Positions 15,553 to 26,626 of a DNA stretch of 64,000 nucleotides are shown piece by piece; position 1 is the stretch's first letter, and each line of letters begins with the position of its first letter. Origin of the DNA: GCA-020356105 sp964347475 (lineage in GTDB: Bacteria > Pseudomonadota > Alphaproteobacteria > UBA8366 > JADFVY01); NCBI GenBank assembly GCA_964347475.1, contig CAYFYY010000011.1:1-64000 (forward strand), in the 5' to 3' direction. The translations under genes and the position numbers were made by a program. The notes beneath the pieces were generated by a model. The model worked only from the letters and a program-made list of their open reading frames with translations. It did no database searches and was not told the origin of the DNA.

Positions 15553-16968
15553 ATGGCTATGACGTTCAACACGCCAGTCCTGGGAATGCAGTGGCGGGCA
15601 GCGCGGTGGGGCGCTCCGCTCCTGTTGTTGCTGGCATCCCTGCTGGCATCGCCGGCAGCGGCGCTCGAAGTCATCGACAGCAGCGGCGGCGTCATTTACG
15701 TGGAGGTCAACAAGGGACGCCTGCTGCGCCTCGACCAGGTACCGGCGACGGTGTTTCTCGCCGACCCGAATATTGCGGATCTCCAGTTCAAGTCGTCGAA
15801 GCTGGTCTATGTCATCGGCAAGGCGACGGGCGAAACCTCGCTGTTTGCGCTGGATCGGCAAGAGCGCGTGCTTCTCAACCGAAAGATTGTGGTTGGTTAC
15901 GACCTCCATCAGCTCAACGCATCGATCGAAGCCCTGATACCGAACTCGGCCGTTAAAGCGTCGATGGTCAACAACACGCTGGTTCTCGACGGTGTCGTCG
16001 GCAGCCCGGCGGAAGCCGAACAGGTCCGCGAACTCGTCAAGACCTTCACTGGCAGGGGCGGCAACATGTTGAATCGGCTCAGCATTTCGATGCCGAATCA
16101 GGTCAGCCTGCGGGTGACGATCGCCGAAGTGTCGCGCAGCCTTACCAAGGAGCTGGGTCTCGAGCTGCAGATCGACTCGCCGACCTTCACATTCCATTCC
16201 GCGGTCACGCGGTCCTTCCAGGCGGCGCTTGAGGGCGGCGTTACGAAGACGATCGGCTCAGCCAACATAGCAGCGACGATCCAGGCCCTTGAAAACGAGG
16301 GCCTTGCGGCGGTGTTGGCCGAACCGGTTCTGACGACAGTCAGCGGCGAGACGGCGAGCTTCCTGGCCGGCGGCGAGTTTCCGATCATCGGCAGTACGAG
16401 TACCGGACAGGACGAGACCACCGGCGAGGTTACGGGAAGCGCATCGATCGAGTTCAAGACCTTTGGCGTATCGCTCGCTTTCACGCCAACGATTCTTGAT
16501 AATTCCAGGATCAGCCTGAAAGTCCGGCCGGAGGTCAGCAGCCTAGGCACGGCCGAGGTCGTCGTTGACGGCCAGCCGTCTTCAACCATTCAGACCCGGC
16601 GCGCCGAGACGACGGTCGAGCTCGGAAACGGGCAAAGCATGGCGATTGCCGGCCTTCTGCAGCGGAACAACAATCTGGACGTGACCAAGATTCCCGGCCT
16701 CGCTGACCTGCCTATTCTCGGTGCGCTGTTCAAGTCCGACCAGTTCCGGCGCAACGAAACCGAACTGATGATCGTTGTGACACCCTACATCGTGCGACCA
16801 ACCAACGACCGGATTGCCCTGCCGACCGACGGATACCAGCCGCCCAACGACTACGAACGGATCATGTGGGGCGGCATGTACCATGAATCGAGTGGTCAGA
16901 ATCCGTCCAGGGTGGCCACCAGCGGCGGTCAGCGACTGATCGGTCGTCCCGGCTTCAAGTTGGAATAG
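15553..16968 (+). CDS. cpaC: Tad pilus secretin CpaC/RcpA
   Basis: A 471-residue outer-membrane secretin with a signal peptide (LLLLLASLLASPAAA). The N-terminal pilus/flagellar secretin domain (VEVNKGRLLRLDQVPATVFLADP) is followed by a BON-like segment (LNASIEALIPNSAVKASMVN) and the secretin core ending with NGQSMAIAGLLQRNN, IPGLADLPILGALF and ELMIVVTPYIVRP. It forms the outer-membrane channel for the Flp pilus and lies 18 bp after cpaB. Confidence 0.95.
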   Translation: MAMTFNTPVLGMQWRAARWGAPLLLLLASLLASPAAALEVIDSSGGVIYVEVNKGRLLRLDQVPATVFLADPNIADLQFKSSKLVYVIGKATGETSLFALDRQERVLLNRKIVVGYDLHQLNASIEALIPNSAVKASMVNNTLVLDGVVGSPAEAEQVRELVKTFTGRGGNMLNRLSISMPNQVSLRVTIAEVSRSLTKELGLELQIDSPTFTFHSAVTRSFQAALEGGVTKTIGSANIAATIQALENEGLAAVLAEPVLTTVSGETASFLAGGEFPIIGSTSTGQDETTGEVTGSASIEFKTFGVSLAFTPTILDNSRISLKVRPEVSSLGTAEVVVDGQPSSTIQTRRAETTVELGNGQSMAIAGLLQRNNNLDVTKIPGLADLPILGALFKSDQFRRNETELMIVVTPYIVRPTNDRIALPTDGYQPPNDYERIMWGGMYHESSGQNPSRVATSGGQRLIGRPGFKLE

Positions 16969-16981
16969 AGGATTGCGTATC

Positions 16982-17665
16982 ATGCTGCACAAGACGGGAT
17001 CAATGGACATGTGCCGGTCGTGGCGCGCCGGCTTGGCGGTGCTCGTGGCGGTGAGCCTCGGCGCCTGTGTGCCTGCCGTGCCTCTGAGCGATGCGGAGCT
17101 TGATCGCGGGCACCAGTTCCGGCCGCCCTATCAGGTCGAACATACGGTTCACCGACACCTCGTTCCGGTCGCCGCCACAAACGCGACGATCGACGAGCGC
17201 CAGTACCGCGACCTCTACGATTTCCTCATCGGTGCCGGTGCCAAGACCGGCGATTCGGTTGTCCTAGCTTCGCGGCGTGGCCGTCTCGAGCAACGGGCGC
17301 AAGTGCAGAATTTCCTGTGGCGCGTCGGGCTCAGGCCCGAGACGCAGCTCATCAAGGAACTTGAACCCGGGAGCGAGGAGGACGGCTATGACAATGTGAT
17401 TCTCGTTCGTTACGACCGTTATACGCCGCGTCAGCACGAGTGCGGCAAGTGGGGGCAAAAGGTCAAGTCCAATTTCTACAACACATCGCCGACAAACTTC
17501 GGCTGTACGACGACCAACGCAATGCAGCAACAGGTCGCGTACCCGTCGAGTCTCATCGAAGGCACGCTACTTGACTTCCCGGAGGGCGACGTCGCGGCGG
17601 AGTCCGTCAGTCGCTATCGCGGCCGCAGGATCGAGGACATCAAGCCCGAGGGTGCCGGCGGCTGA
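16982..17665 (+). CDS. cpaD: Pilus assembly lipoprotein CpaD
   Basis: A 227-residue predicted lipoprotein with lipobox LGAC (VLVAVSLGACVPA). The CpaD domain includes LYDFLIGAGAKTGDSVVLASRRG and the C-terminal NFGCTTTNAMQQQVAYPSSL block. ATG 16982 is preferred for its spacing from AGAGGA; an upstream TTG at 16973 is also open. CpaD is a periplasmic/outer-membrane partner of the secretin. Confidence 0.9.
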   Translation: MLHKTGSMDMCRSWRAGLAVLVAVSLGACVPAVPLSDAELDRGHQFRPPYQVEHTVHRHLVPVAATNATIDERQYRDLYDFLIGAGAKTGDSVVLASRRGRLEQRAQVQNFLWRVGLRPETQLIKELEPGSEEDGYDNVILVRYDRYTPRQHECGKWGQKVKSNFYNTSPTNFGCTTTNAMQQQVAYPSSLIEGTLLDFPEGDVAAESVSRYRGRRIEDIKPEGAGG

Positions 17666-17720
17666 TGATTTCCGAACGTCAATTCAACTTGAACTGCTTT
17701 GAAAGTCGTGAGGTAGGAAC

Positions 17721-18911
17721 GTGAGCAAGAATTTCATGGCATTTGCAGCCGACGAATCGACGCATGCGGCGCTGGTTGACTTTGCCAGGGAACTCTATTG
17801 GCCGGAAGAGGACGTCGTCATGGGCGGCGTCGACGCGGCCGTCACCAAGCTTTCGAGCATGGAAACGCCGGAGTACCTGTTCGTCGATCTTGCGAGCAGC
17901 CCGGCGCCGCTAGGCGAGCTCGACAAGTTGTCCGGTGTCTGCGACCCGGGCACGCAGGTGATCGCCATCGGCGAGGTCAACGACATCAGCGTGTTCCGCG
18001 ATATGCTCGATGCCGGAATCGCCGATTATCTGCTGAAACCTGTCGATGCCAACCGCCTGAAGCAGGCTTACGAAAACGCCCATCGGCGTGCCGACCCGGC
18101 CACTGCCGGTCCGGGCGCCATCAAAACACTCGCCGATGTCGTGGTGGTGGTCGGAGCCCGTGGCGGCGTCGGTGCCAGCATGGTCGCCGCCAATATGGCG
18201 TGGATCTTAGGACACGAGAACGGCAAGAAGGTCGGGCTCGTCGACCTCGATCCGTATTACGGAAACATTGCCTTGGCATTCAGCCTCGATGTCGGACGCG
18301 GCCTGTCGGAAGCACTGGAGGCGCCCGACCGCATCGATGCGGAGCTGATCGAACGGACCATGACCAAGGAACACGACAATCTGCGCGTCCTGGGTGCCGA
18401 GGAAAGCATGCAGAACGAGGTTCCGCTGGACTCGATGAGCGTGGAGACCCTGATCGAAAAACTGCGGGAAAGCTTCCAGATCGTCGTGGTCGAGGCGCCG
18501 CGGGGGCAGCTGCAGGTCGTCAAGGCGGCAATGCGGATGGCAACGCAGATCCTGTTCGTCACCGATTATTCCGTGGCCGGCATGCGCGACGTAATCCGGC
18601 TTTCCGGCCTCGCCAATTCGGTGGCCGCCGGCACCAAGCAAGTCGTGGTCGCCAATCACGGAGCGAGCCCGACCACCGATGTCAACGCCAAGGATTTCGA
18701 GGCGACGACCGGCCTTCCGGTGGACGCCGAGATTCCCAGCGATCCAAAGGGCGTTGCGGCGGCAATAAATGCGGGTGCCGCGATTCCCCAGTCCGCTGGC
18801 CGGAGTTCAGTGGTTAAGGCGCTGCGCAAACTGTGCACGGTGCTATATCCGCAGGCCGGCAAGACAAAAGCCAAGAAAGGCGGTTTTCTATCCGTATTTT
18901 CAAAAGCGTGA
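17721..18911 (+). CDS. cpaE: Pilus localisation ATPase-like protein CpaE/TadZ
   Basis: 396 residues: an atypical receiver-like N-terminal domain (about 1-125) followed by a MinD/ParA-like domain. The P-loop reads GARGGVGAS, so the signature lysine of the deviant Walker A motif is replaced, as is common in TadZ/CpaE. VGLVDLDPYYGNIALAF is well conserved. TadZ proteins place the pilus machine at the pole (family knowledge). GTG start preceded by AGGTAGG. Confidence 0.92.
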   Translation: MSKNFMAFAADESTHAALVDFARELYWPEEDVVMGGVDAAVTKLSSMETPEYLFVDLASSPAPLGELDKLSGVCDPGTQVIAIGEVNDISVFRDMLDAGIADYLLKPVDANRLKQAYENAHRRADPATAGPGAIKTLADVVVVVGARGGVGASMVAANMAWILGHENGKKVGLVDLDPYYGNIALAFSLDVGRGLSEALEAPDRIDAELIERTMTKEHDNLRVLGAEESMQNEVPLDSMSVETLIEKLRESFQIVVVEAPRGQLQVVKAAMRMATQILFVTDYSVAGMRDVIRLSGLANSVAAGTKQVVVANHGASPTTDVNAKDFEATTGLPVDAEIPSDPKGVAAAINAGAAIPQSAGRSSVVKALRKLCTVLYPQAGKTKAKKGGFLSVFSKA

Positions 18912-18964
18912 TCAAGGCAGAACAAGAACTCAGAACAAGTCATTTAACGGATTGAGGCTAAATA

Positions 18965-20730
<1,766 letters not shown>

Positions 20731-20734
<4 letters not shown>

Positions 20735-21720
20735 GGGGTTTCGGGCCCGAAATCATCGTCTTTTTGCTGGTTCTCGCGGTACCGCTGGCCGGCGCCCTCT
20801 ACTACTTCCTTCTCAGCCCCGCGGCGCGCAACAAGCGCAAGATGCGGGAGAAGATGAAGGCCATCTCCGCGAAGGAGCGGAAACTCAAAGAGGCCGAATC
20901 GCGGGAGATGACCCTGCGCCGCGACGAGGAGCGGACGGCGCTGGACAGATTGGCACGGCGTATCTTACCCCGGCCAGAGGTGTTGCGCACGCGTCTGGAG
21001 GCCACCGGCAAGAAGATCACGATCGGCAAGTACCTGCTCGTGTCGATCATCGTCGGCGTTATGGCGGGCGTCTGCTACTGGCTGTTTACCGACTTCCCGG
21101 TGGCGGCGGCACCGTTTCTGGGGATCGCGGCCGGCGCTTTCCTGCCGCACAAATATGTCAATCGGCTGATCGCAAAGCGACAGGAAGAATTCGTGGCCGG
21201 CCTCGCTGAGGGACTCGACCTGATCGTGCGTGGCGTGAAGTCAGGCCTTCCGGTTGCCGAAACGATCTCCGTCGTGGGTGATGAGATGTCGGGTCCGATC
21301 TCGCAAGAATTCAAGCGGGTGACCGAGGACATGCGGGTCGGCATGACACTCGAGCAGGCCCTGTGGGCCGCGGCAGAACGTGTTGGCACGGCCGAGTTCA
21401 AGTTCTTCGTCGTAGTTCTCTCAGTGCAGCGCGAGACCGGTGGCAATCTCTCGGAAACTTTGGACAACCTGTCCGAGATGGTGCGCAGCCGCAAACAGAT
21501 GAAGCTGAAGGTCAAGGCGATGTCATCGGAGGCCCGGGCCAGCCAGTATATTCTCGGCGGGCTGCCGTTCGCGATCGGCGGGCTGCTATTGCTCGTCTCG
21601 CCCCAGTACATCCTGACCCTGTGGACTACGGAGGCCGGTAACACCATCCTGTGGGTCGGTGGCACAATGCTGTTCATGGGTTGGTGGGTCATGGGCCGTA
21701 TGGTGAACTTCGAGATATGA
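20731..21720 (+). CDS. tadB: Tad inner-membrane platform protein TadB
   Basis: A 329-residue GspF-type membrane protein. It has an N-terminal TM (IIVFLLVLAVPLAGALYYFLL), a charged cytoplasmic linker (KRKMREKMKAISAKERKLKEAE), two central TMs, and the T2SSF domain with GLDLIVRGVKSGLPVAETI and QRETGGNLSETLDNL, then C-terminal TMs. The start overlaps the cpaF stop (ATGA), indicating translational coupling. Confidence 0.93.
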
Positions 21721-22706
21721 TTATCAATGGCGTCGAGATCCCGATGGAGGAGATTATCGTCGCGGCCACGGCCCTTGCGACGTTTCTCGTCCTGTTCTTC
21801 GTGTGGCGCAGCCTGTTGGAGCCGAAGCCTGAAGCAAGCCGCCTGAAGGATTTGAAATCCCGCCGCGAGGCGCTGCGCGAGGGACTGCTGGCCAGCACCG
21901 GGCCCAACAAGAACGAAGTCAGGGAAAGCAGCATCGGGGCCATGCGCAAGCTGGTCGAGCGACTGGACCTCCTGCGTGGCGACGTGGCGCGGGAGACCGC
22001 CGACAAGCTTGCCCGTGCGGGTCTGCGCACCAAGGATGCCCTGGTCGCCTTCGTCTTCTTCAAGATTGCATTGCCGTTCCTGTGTGGCGCGCTGAGCCTG
22101 GTCGCGATCAACATCTTTGCGCCGGACGACCTCGCCTACATCAACCGTGTTCTGATGGCCCTGCTGGCCTCCGCGGGCGCGTTCTTCATACCGGACCTCG
22201 TGATCATGCAGTTGGCGAAGAAGCGCCAGAAGGACCTGCAACGGGGCCTGCCGGATGCCCTTGACCTGCTCGTGGTGTGCGCGCAGGCGGGTCTCAGCCT
22301 AGATTCGGCAATCGGCCGGGTGGCGCGCGAAATCGGCTTTTCTTCACCCGCGATCGGCGAGGAATTCTCTCTGACGGCGCTCGAGCTTGGCTTTCTGCCT
22401 GAACGTCGGCAGGCGCTGGAGAATCTGAAGAGTCGGACCGGCCTGAAGGACATCCAGGCGGTGGTCAGCACGCTGGTACAGTCGGAAAAATACGGTACGC
22501 CGCTGGCCTATGCCCTCAAGGTGCTGTCGGCGGAATTTCGGCGCGAACGCCTGATGCGGGCCGAGGAAAAGGCGGCACAGCTCCCGGCCATCATGACATT
22601 GCCGCTGGCCCTGTTCATCCTTCCGGTTCTGTTCATGGTGGTCATCGGGCCGGCGATCATTCGTGCGATCGCCAGCTTTTCCGGGGCCAAGATCGGCGGC
22701 AAATAG
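21717..22706 (+). CDS. tadC: Tad inner-membrane platform protein TadC
   Basis: A 329-residue paralogue of TadB with the T2SSF domain: GLPDALDLLVVCAQAGLSLDSAIGRV, then LVQSEKYGTPLAYALKVL and C-terminal TMs (LPLALFILPVLFMVVIGPAII). ATG 21717 overlaps the tadB stop by four bases, which fixes the start. Last gene of the cpaA-tadC operon and convergent with tadD. Confidence 0.93.
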   Translation: MIINGVEIPMEEIIVAATALATFLVLFFVWRSLLEPKPEASRLKDLKSRREALREGLLASTGPNKNEVRESSIGAMRKLVERLDLLRGDVARETADKLARAGLRTKDALVAFVFFKIALPFLCGALSLVAINIFAPDDLAYINRVLMALLASAGAFFIPDLVIMQLAKKRQKDLQRGLPDALDLLVVCAQAGLSLDSAIGRVAREIGFSSPAIGEEFSLTALELGFLPERRQALENLKSRTGLKDIQAVVSTLVQSEKYGTPLAYALKVLSAEFRRERLMRAEEKAAQLPAIMTLPLALFILPVLFMVVIGPAIIRAIASFSGAKIGGK

Positions 22707-22763
22707 ACTGGCCGGGCAAGGCCGCCCGAGCCGCCGTGGATGCCGGCAGGGCCGATCTGAATC

Positions 22764-23672
22764 CTAGCTGCGACCGGCGGTCGTGCTTCCATTGGACGAC
22801 AGAAAGATCGACTGCAGGACGATTTCGAGGATGGCGGTGCGCCGGCGGTCCGGCGGCAGTGCACGCAGGTTCTGGTAATACGCAAGATTGTTGGCGACGT
22901 CCGCCTCCGGCAGCATCTGCCGCAGCAAAGCCGCCGCATTCTCTATACGGCCGGCAAGGCCGTAGACCAGGGCCAGATTGTGCAGATAGGGCTCGTCCGC
23001 ATCGGTTCCCGTCAACAGCCCCTGCACTTGTTCGATGGCCGCATCGTAACGCTCCTGCAGGACCAGCGACAGCGCCAGATTGTTGCGTAGCGACTTGCTG
23101 TCGGGCTGCTGCTCGAGCCCGGCCATGTAATTGGCCTGCGCCTGGGTATGGTCGCCCAGCGCGTCGTAGGCGATGCCAAGGACGTTGAAGACGCGGTGAT
23201 CGGCCGCGTCCTCATCGACCGCCGGCGTCAGCATGCTAATCGCGGCATCGGGCTGATTGCGCTCGATGAGAAGAATCCCGTAACCCTGCAGCGACATGCC
23301 GCTGTAGGGATTGCGCTCCAGTACCTGGCGATAGACCTGTTCCGCCTCGTCGTAGCGCTTGAGCTGGCGGAGCGTGTCGCCGAGGGCGGCCGGCGGCAGC
23401 GGCGAGTTGGGGTCCGCGCTCATGGCTCGTCGATATACCGCGGCGGCTTCATTGAGATTACCGCGGGCACGCAGATTGTCCCCGACCCGCATCAGCTCGT
23501 TGGCTCTATCGCTCTGCTGGGCGATTGCCTCGTCGTCAGTCACCCGCTGCTCGACGGCCCGTGGTGTGCAGGACGCGAGGCCGAGTACTGCCAAGATGGC
23601 GAAAACGATGCCCAGAACCGCTTGGATGCGCATCTGGCCATAGAAATTCTCGGGATCGATCCGTTTTGACAT
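22764..23672 (-). CDS. tadD: TPR lipoprotein TadD
   Basis: About 302 residues. A hydrophobic segment with lipobox LASC (VLGLASC) is followed by tetratricopeptide-like repeats (NLNEAAAVYRRAMSADPNS, RYDEAEQVYRQVLERNPYSG, DHTQAQANYMAGLEQQPDS, RYDAAIEQVQGLL). TadD is the outer-membrane pilotin-like partner of the secretin. The start is uncertain: ATG 23672, GTG 23687 and ATG 23630 are all possible. Divergent from tadG, convergent with tadC. Confidence 0.88.
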   Translation of the reverse strand: MSKRIDPENFYGQMRIQAVLGIVFAILAVLGLASCTPRAVEQRVTDDEAIAQQSDRANELMRVGDNLRARGNLNEAAAVYRRAMSADPNSPLPPAALGDTLRQLKRYDEAEQVYRQVLERNPYSGMSLQGYGILLIERNQPDAAISMLTPAVDEDAADHRVFNVLGIAYDALGDHTQAQANYMAGLEQQPDSKSLRNNLALSLVLQERYDAAIEQVQGLLTGTDADEPYLHNLALVYGLAGRIENAAALLRQMLPEADVANNLAYYQNLRALPPDRRRTAILEIVLQSIFLSSNGSTTAGRS

Positions 23673-23721
23673 ATCCACTGCACACAAGTGAAAGTAAGTA
23701 AAACCCTCGGTACTTCGATTT

Positions 23722-23736
23722 TTAATTATTTTTTAA
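23722..23736. promoter_or_regulatory. CtrA-type box between tadD and tadG
   Basis: Exact TTAA-N7-TTAA (TTAATTATTTTTTAA) in the AT-rich 163-bp divergent region. Because the patch is so AT-rich, a chance match is more likely here than for the other boxes. Confidence 0.4.
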
Positions 23737-23834
23737 AGGTAATTATACTGTGTCATAAATTATTACATTTGCATACTCGCGGTGCAAGAATAAAATGAAA
23801 GTGCCCCAAATTGGGCTTGGGGTAGGAGATTGAT

Positions 23835-25370
23835 ATGCTTTTTAGACATTTACAGCACGCTGCCAACACCGTGTTGTCGTTTCTGCGCAACCAAAGCGGC
23901 AGCATTATGATTTACACGGGCGCCTTCATGGCGATCGGCGTCGGTGGTGCCGCCCTGTCCATCGACATTGGGCGCATCGTGCTGCTGAGAACGCAAATGC
24001 AGAACGCAGCGGACGCTGGTGCGTTGGCCGGCGCCGCGCAGCTTGACGCTCAGGAGAATGCCATCACGCGCGCACGCACGGTGGTTGATGAAGCGATGTC
24101 CTACTTTACCACCGCCGCTGCCGATCAGGGCGAGATCGTTTTCGTGGCCCACGAGTTCTATGCGGTCGACCCCACCGATCCAACACGAACCAAGAAAGGC
24201 CCTGTGACCAATGTGGACGGTTTGGCCCGGTTCGTGGAAGTTCTCGTCGATCGGCGCACGCTGTCGTTCTTCTATGGGCCTGCGCTGAACATGTTGACCG
24301 GTCAGGGAGCCGACAGCTCGGTAGAGCTCGATGCTCGTGCCGTCGGCATGTCCGACCCGTTCATCTGCAAGATGCAGCCGTTGATGATCTGCGATCCCTT
24401 CGATGACGGTGATCCCTTGACCACCGACCCCGATATCACCAGCGACGCCTATGTCGGCATGGGGCTGCGCCTCAAGCAGGGCCCGCAGCCGGGCGCTTGG
24501 GGACCGGGCAACTTCGGCCTGCTCGACCTGCCCGAAGATGCCGGCTACACGGTCGGCGGAGCCAATGCTGTGGAGGCGGCGCTGTCGGCCGAAGAGCCTC
24601 TCGGCTGCTACGCCGTTTCCTCAATCCAGACCTCGACCGGTGTTATCGCCCAGAAAGTGGCGGACGGCGTCAATACCCGGTGGGAATCGCCGGGGCCTGT
24701 GGCGCCGAACGTGATGAATTATCCGCGTGACAACAACATGAACCCTGCCAACCCCACCGGCGAATACGACTTGAACAACAGTTTCGGCAACATGGCCTGG
24801 AATCTCGGGGATGAGACCTGTACCAATGGCTGTTACTGGAAAGCAGCGCATCCCGGCATTCCTCTGCCGACCGAGCTCATCGGCTCAACGCGCTACCAGA
24901 TTTACCTGTTCGAGCAGGGCGTAACATTCTGCAAGAAAAACGGCAAGAAGAACACGAGGTTTGCCCTTGACTGCAGCACCCTGAGCGGTGGTGGCTGGTA
25001 CGAGGTCAGCATTTCGGCCGTGCAGGCCGCTTATCCCGGGGTCTATGACTCCTTCAGCGGTCTCGACGAGGCTCTCGCCGTCGATACCACGGAGCCGGAC
25101 AACAACTGGAAGGACGGCAGACCGCCGGCCGGCGCGACCGTGTCCGGACAGCAGGAGAAGCGCCGCGTGATCAAGATCGCGGTCGCCAAGTGCAACGAAT
25201 TCTCGTTCAACGGACAGTCGGAGCTGCCCCAGGACAGCAGATACCTCGAGATCTTCCTGACAGAGCAAGCCGAGGAGCCGCCCAATATGGCGATCTATGG
25301 CGAGATCATGGGCAAGGTCACGGCCAACACCTCACTTGAGTTCCACGGCAACGTGCGACTGGTGGAATAG
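23835..25370 (+). CDS. tadG: TadG-like pilus assembly protein
   Basis: 511 residues. The N-terminal Tad/TadG segment (GSIMIYTGAFMAIGVGGAAL then SIDIGRIVLLRTQMQNAADA) anchors it, and the QNAADAGALAGA motif is the family signature. The remainder is a large periplasmic domain with several cysteines (e.g. CKMQPLMICDP, ETCTNGCYW). No vWA metal-site motif is obvious. GGTAGGAG precedes the ATG. It heads a three-gene operon of pseudopilin-like proteins. Confidence 0.87.
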   Translation: MLFRHLQHAANTVLSFLRNQSGSIMIYTGAFMAIGVGGAALSIDIGRIVLLRTQMQNAADAGALAGAAQLDAQENAITRARTVVDEAMSYFTTAAADQGEIVFVAHEFYAVDPTDPTRTKKGPVTNVDGLARFVEVLVDRRTLSFFYGPALNMLTGQGADSSVELDARAVGMSDPFICKMQPLMICDPFDDGDPLTTDPDITSDAYVGMGLRLKQGPQPGAWGPGNFGLLDLPEDAGYTVGGANAVEAALSAEEPLGCYAVSSIQTSTGVIAQKVADGVNTRWESPGPVAPNVMNYPRDNNMNPANPTGEYDLNNSFGNMAWNLGDETCTNGCYWKAAHPGIPLPTELIGSTRYQIYLFEQGVTFCKKNGKKNTRFALDCSTLSGGGWYEVSISAVQAAYPGVYDSFSGLDEALAVDTTEPDNNWKDGRPPAGATVSGQQEKRRVIKIAVAKCNEFSFNGQSELPQDSRYLEIFLTEQAEEPPNMAIYGEIMGKVTANTSLEFHGNVRLVE

Positions 25371-25386
25371 GAGCGGAGAGTTGACG

Positions 25387-25887
25387 ATGTACCGGATGGC
25401 AAAAAAGTTCGTGAAAGGCGAGCGCGGGATTGCGAGCGTTGAGCTCGCGCTGGTCACGCCGGTCTTCTTGCTCCTGTTCCTTTCGATGATCGAGCTGGGC
25501 CACATGATCTATTACAGCATCACCGTCGAAAAGGCGCTGCGGTCCGCCGCAACCTGGGTCGGGCGCAACGAGGAACTGACCGCGGACGTAATAGCGGCCA
25601 CGCAAAACATCGCCAAGACCGGCGAGCCGAGCGGCGGACAGTATCTTGTCAAGGGATGGGAGGATCCGGTTGCTGACGTTCAGGTCTCCTCGCACCAGTT
25701 TGTCTACAACCTGGGTGGAAGCGCCGGCATCATCGAGGAGACCGTGTATACCGTCACGGTCAGCGTGCCTTATGTACCGGTCGTCGACATCCTGATTCCG
25801 GCCCTAGAATACCTGATGAGGACAAGCTTCTATGACGGCAAGTACATGATCGTCCTCACCCATGAGCAGGCCCTGATAGGAAATTGA
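25387..25887 (+). CDS. tadE: TadE-like pseudopilin
   Basis: 166 residues. The N-terminus GERGIASVELALVTPVFLLL matches the TadE motif, in which the conserved Glu lies in the hydrophobic helix cut by prepilin peptidase. A small periplasmic domain follows. It starts 16 bp after tadG; GGAGAG precedes the ATG. Minor pseudopilin role inferred from the family. Confidence 0.85.
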   Translation: MYRMAKKFVKGERGIASVELALVTPVFLLLFLSMIELGHMIYYSITVEKALRSAATWVGRNEELTADVIAATQNIAKTGEPSGGQYLVKGWEDPVADVQVSSHQFVYNLGGSAGIIEETVYTVTVSVPYVPVVDILIPALEYLMRTSFYDGKYMIVLTHEQALIGN

Positions 25888-25888
25888 C

Positions 25889-26467
25889 ATGTTCAAGACC
25901 GTGATAACATTCGCCAAACGCTTCGCCCGCGACGAGGAGGGCGCGTTCCTGATCGAGTTCGGGATCACCTTCCCGGTCCTGATCCTGCTTTCCTTCGGGT
26001 TGCTGGAATTTTCGCTGGTGGTGTTCGACTACCAGCGTGCCGCTGAGGCAACCCGTCGCGGCGTCCGCTTAGCGATAATCCAGCCGCCGATCCCGAACAC
26101 GACGAACCTGAACCCTCCGGAGGAAGGCGTGCCCGCCACCGTGATCGTCTGCACGAAACCCGCTGATACCGTCACCTGCGACGGCGGCTCGCCGAGCGCC
26201 AACGCCGACGATTTGTGGGCAGCCCTGATGCTCGAAATGCAGCTAGCCTATCCGACTTTGACAGACCGAAATGTCGTTGTCACCTTCGAGGGTACGAGGG
26301 TCGGTGACCCGGCTGACGTCGGCGGCGTTTTCCCACTGGTTACGGTGGAGCTGAAGGACGTCACGCACGACATGATCGTCGGCCATCTGATCGGGGTGAC
26401 CAGCATCTCGTTCCCCGATTTCAAGGCAACGGTGCTCGGCAACGGCAAATGGGTGAACACCGCCTGA
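25889..26467 (+). CDS. Second TadE/TadF-like pseudopilin
   Basis: 192 residues, starting directly after the previous stop. N-terminus DEEGAFLIEFGITFPVLILLSFGLLEF carries the same G-xxx-IEF pseudopilin motif. Two cysteines occur in the periplasmic part (VCTKPADTVTC), possibly a disulfide. By position and length it takes the TadF role, but TadE and TadF are hard to tell apart by sequence. Confidence 0.82.
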   Translation: MFKTVITFAKRFARDEEGAFLIEFGITFPVLILLSFGLLEFSLVVFDYQRAAEATRRGVRLAIIQPPIPNTTNLNPPEEGVPATVIVCTKPADTVTCDGGSPSANADDLWAALMLEMQLAYPTLTDRNVVVTFEGTRVGDPADVGGVFPLVTVELKDVTHDMIVGHLIGVTSISFPDFKATVLGNGKWVNTA

Positions 26468-26492
26468 CGGAACATCGAAATTGCCCGCAGAC

Positions 26493-26525
26493 AGCCGCGC
26501 CCGGGCCGGGCGCGGCTTCATTTTT
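26493..26525 (+). terminator. Rho-independent terminator at the end of the tad region
   Basis: Perfect 11-bp GC-rich stem AGCCGCGCCCG/CGGGCGCGGCT with a 3-nt loop, followed by TCATTTTTCG, 26 bp after the second tadE-like stop. Confidence 0.85.
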
Positions 26526-26547
26526 CGCGGAATTCCGCCGGCCACAG

Positions 26548-26562
26548 TTAACTGCGCGTTAA
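26548..26562. promoter_or_regulatory. CtrA-type box upstream of the GGDEF-EAL gene
   Basis: Exact TTAA-N7-TTAA (TTAACTGCGCGTTAA), 65 bp before the chosen ATG at 26627, in an otherwise GC-rich stretch. Confidence 0.6.
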
Positions 26563-26626
26563 AGCGGTTCCGGCAATATGGACCGACGCGGCAAGGGTGC
26601 CGCGTGGGCAGGAGAAGCCGGACCGC

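Noticed and set aside
23804..23815. Copy of the pilin-upstream element before tadG
   Set aside because: CCCAAATTGGGC resembles only the palindromic core; GGGTCATG is missing, so I do not count it as a copy.
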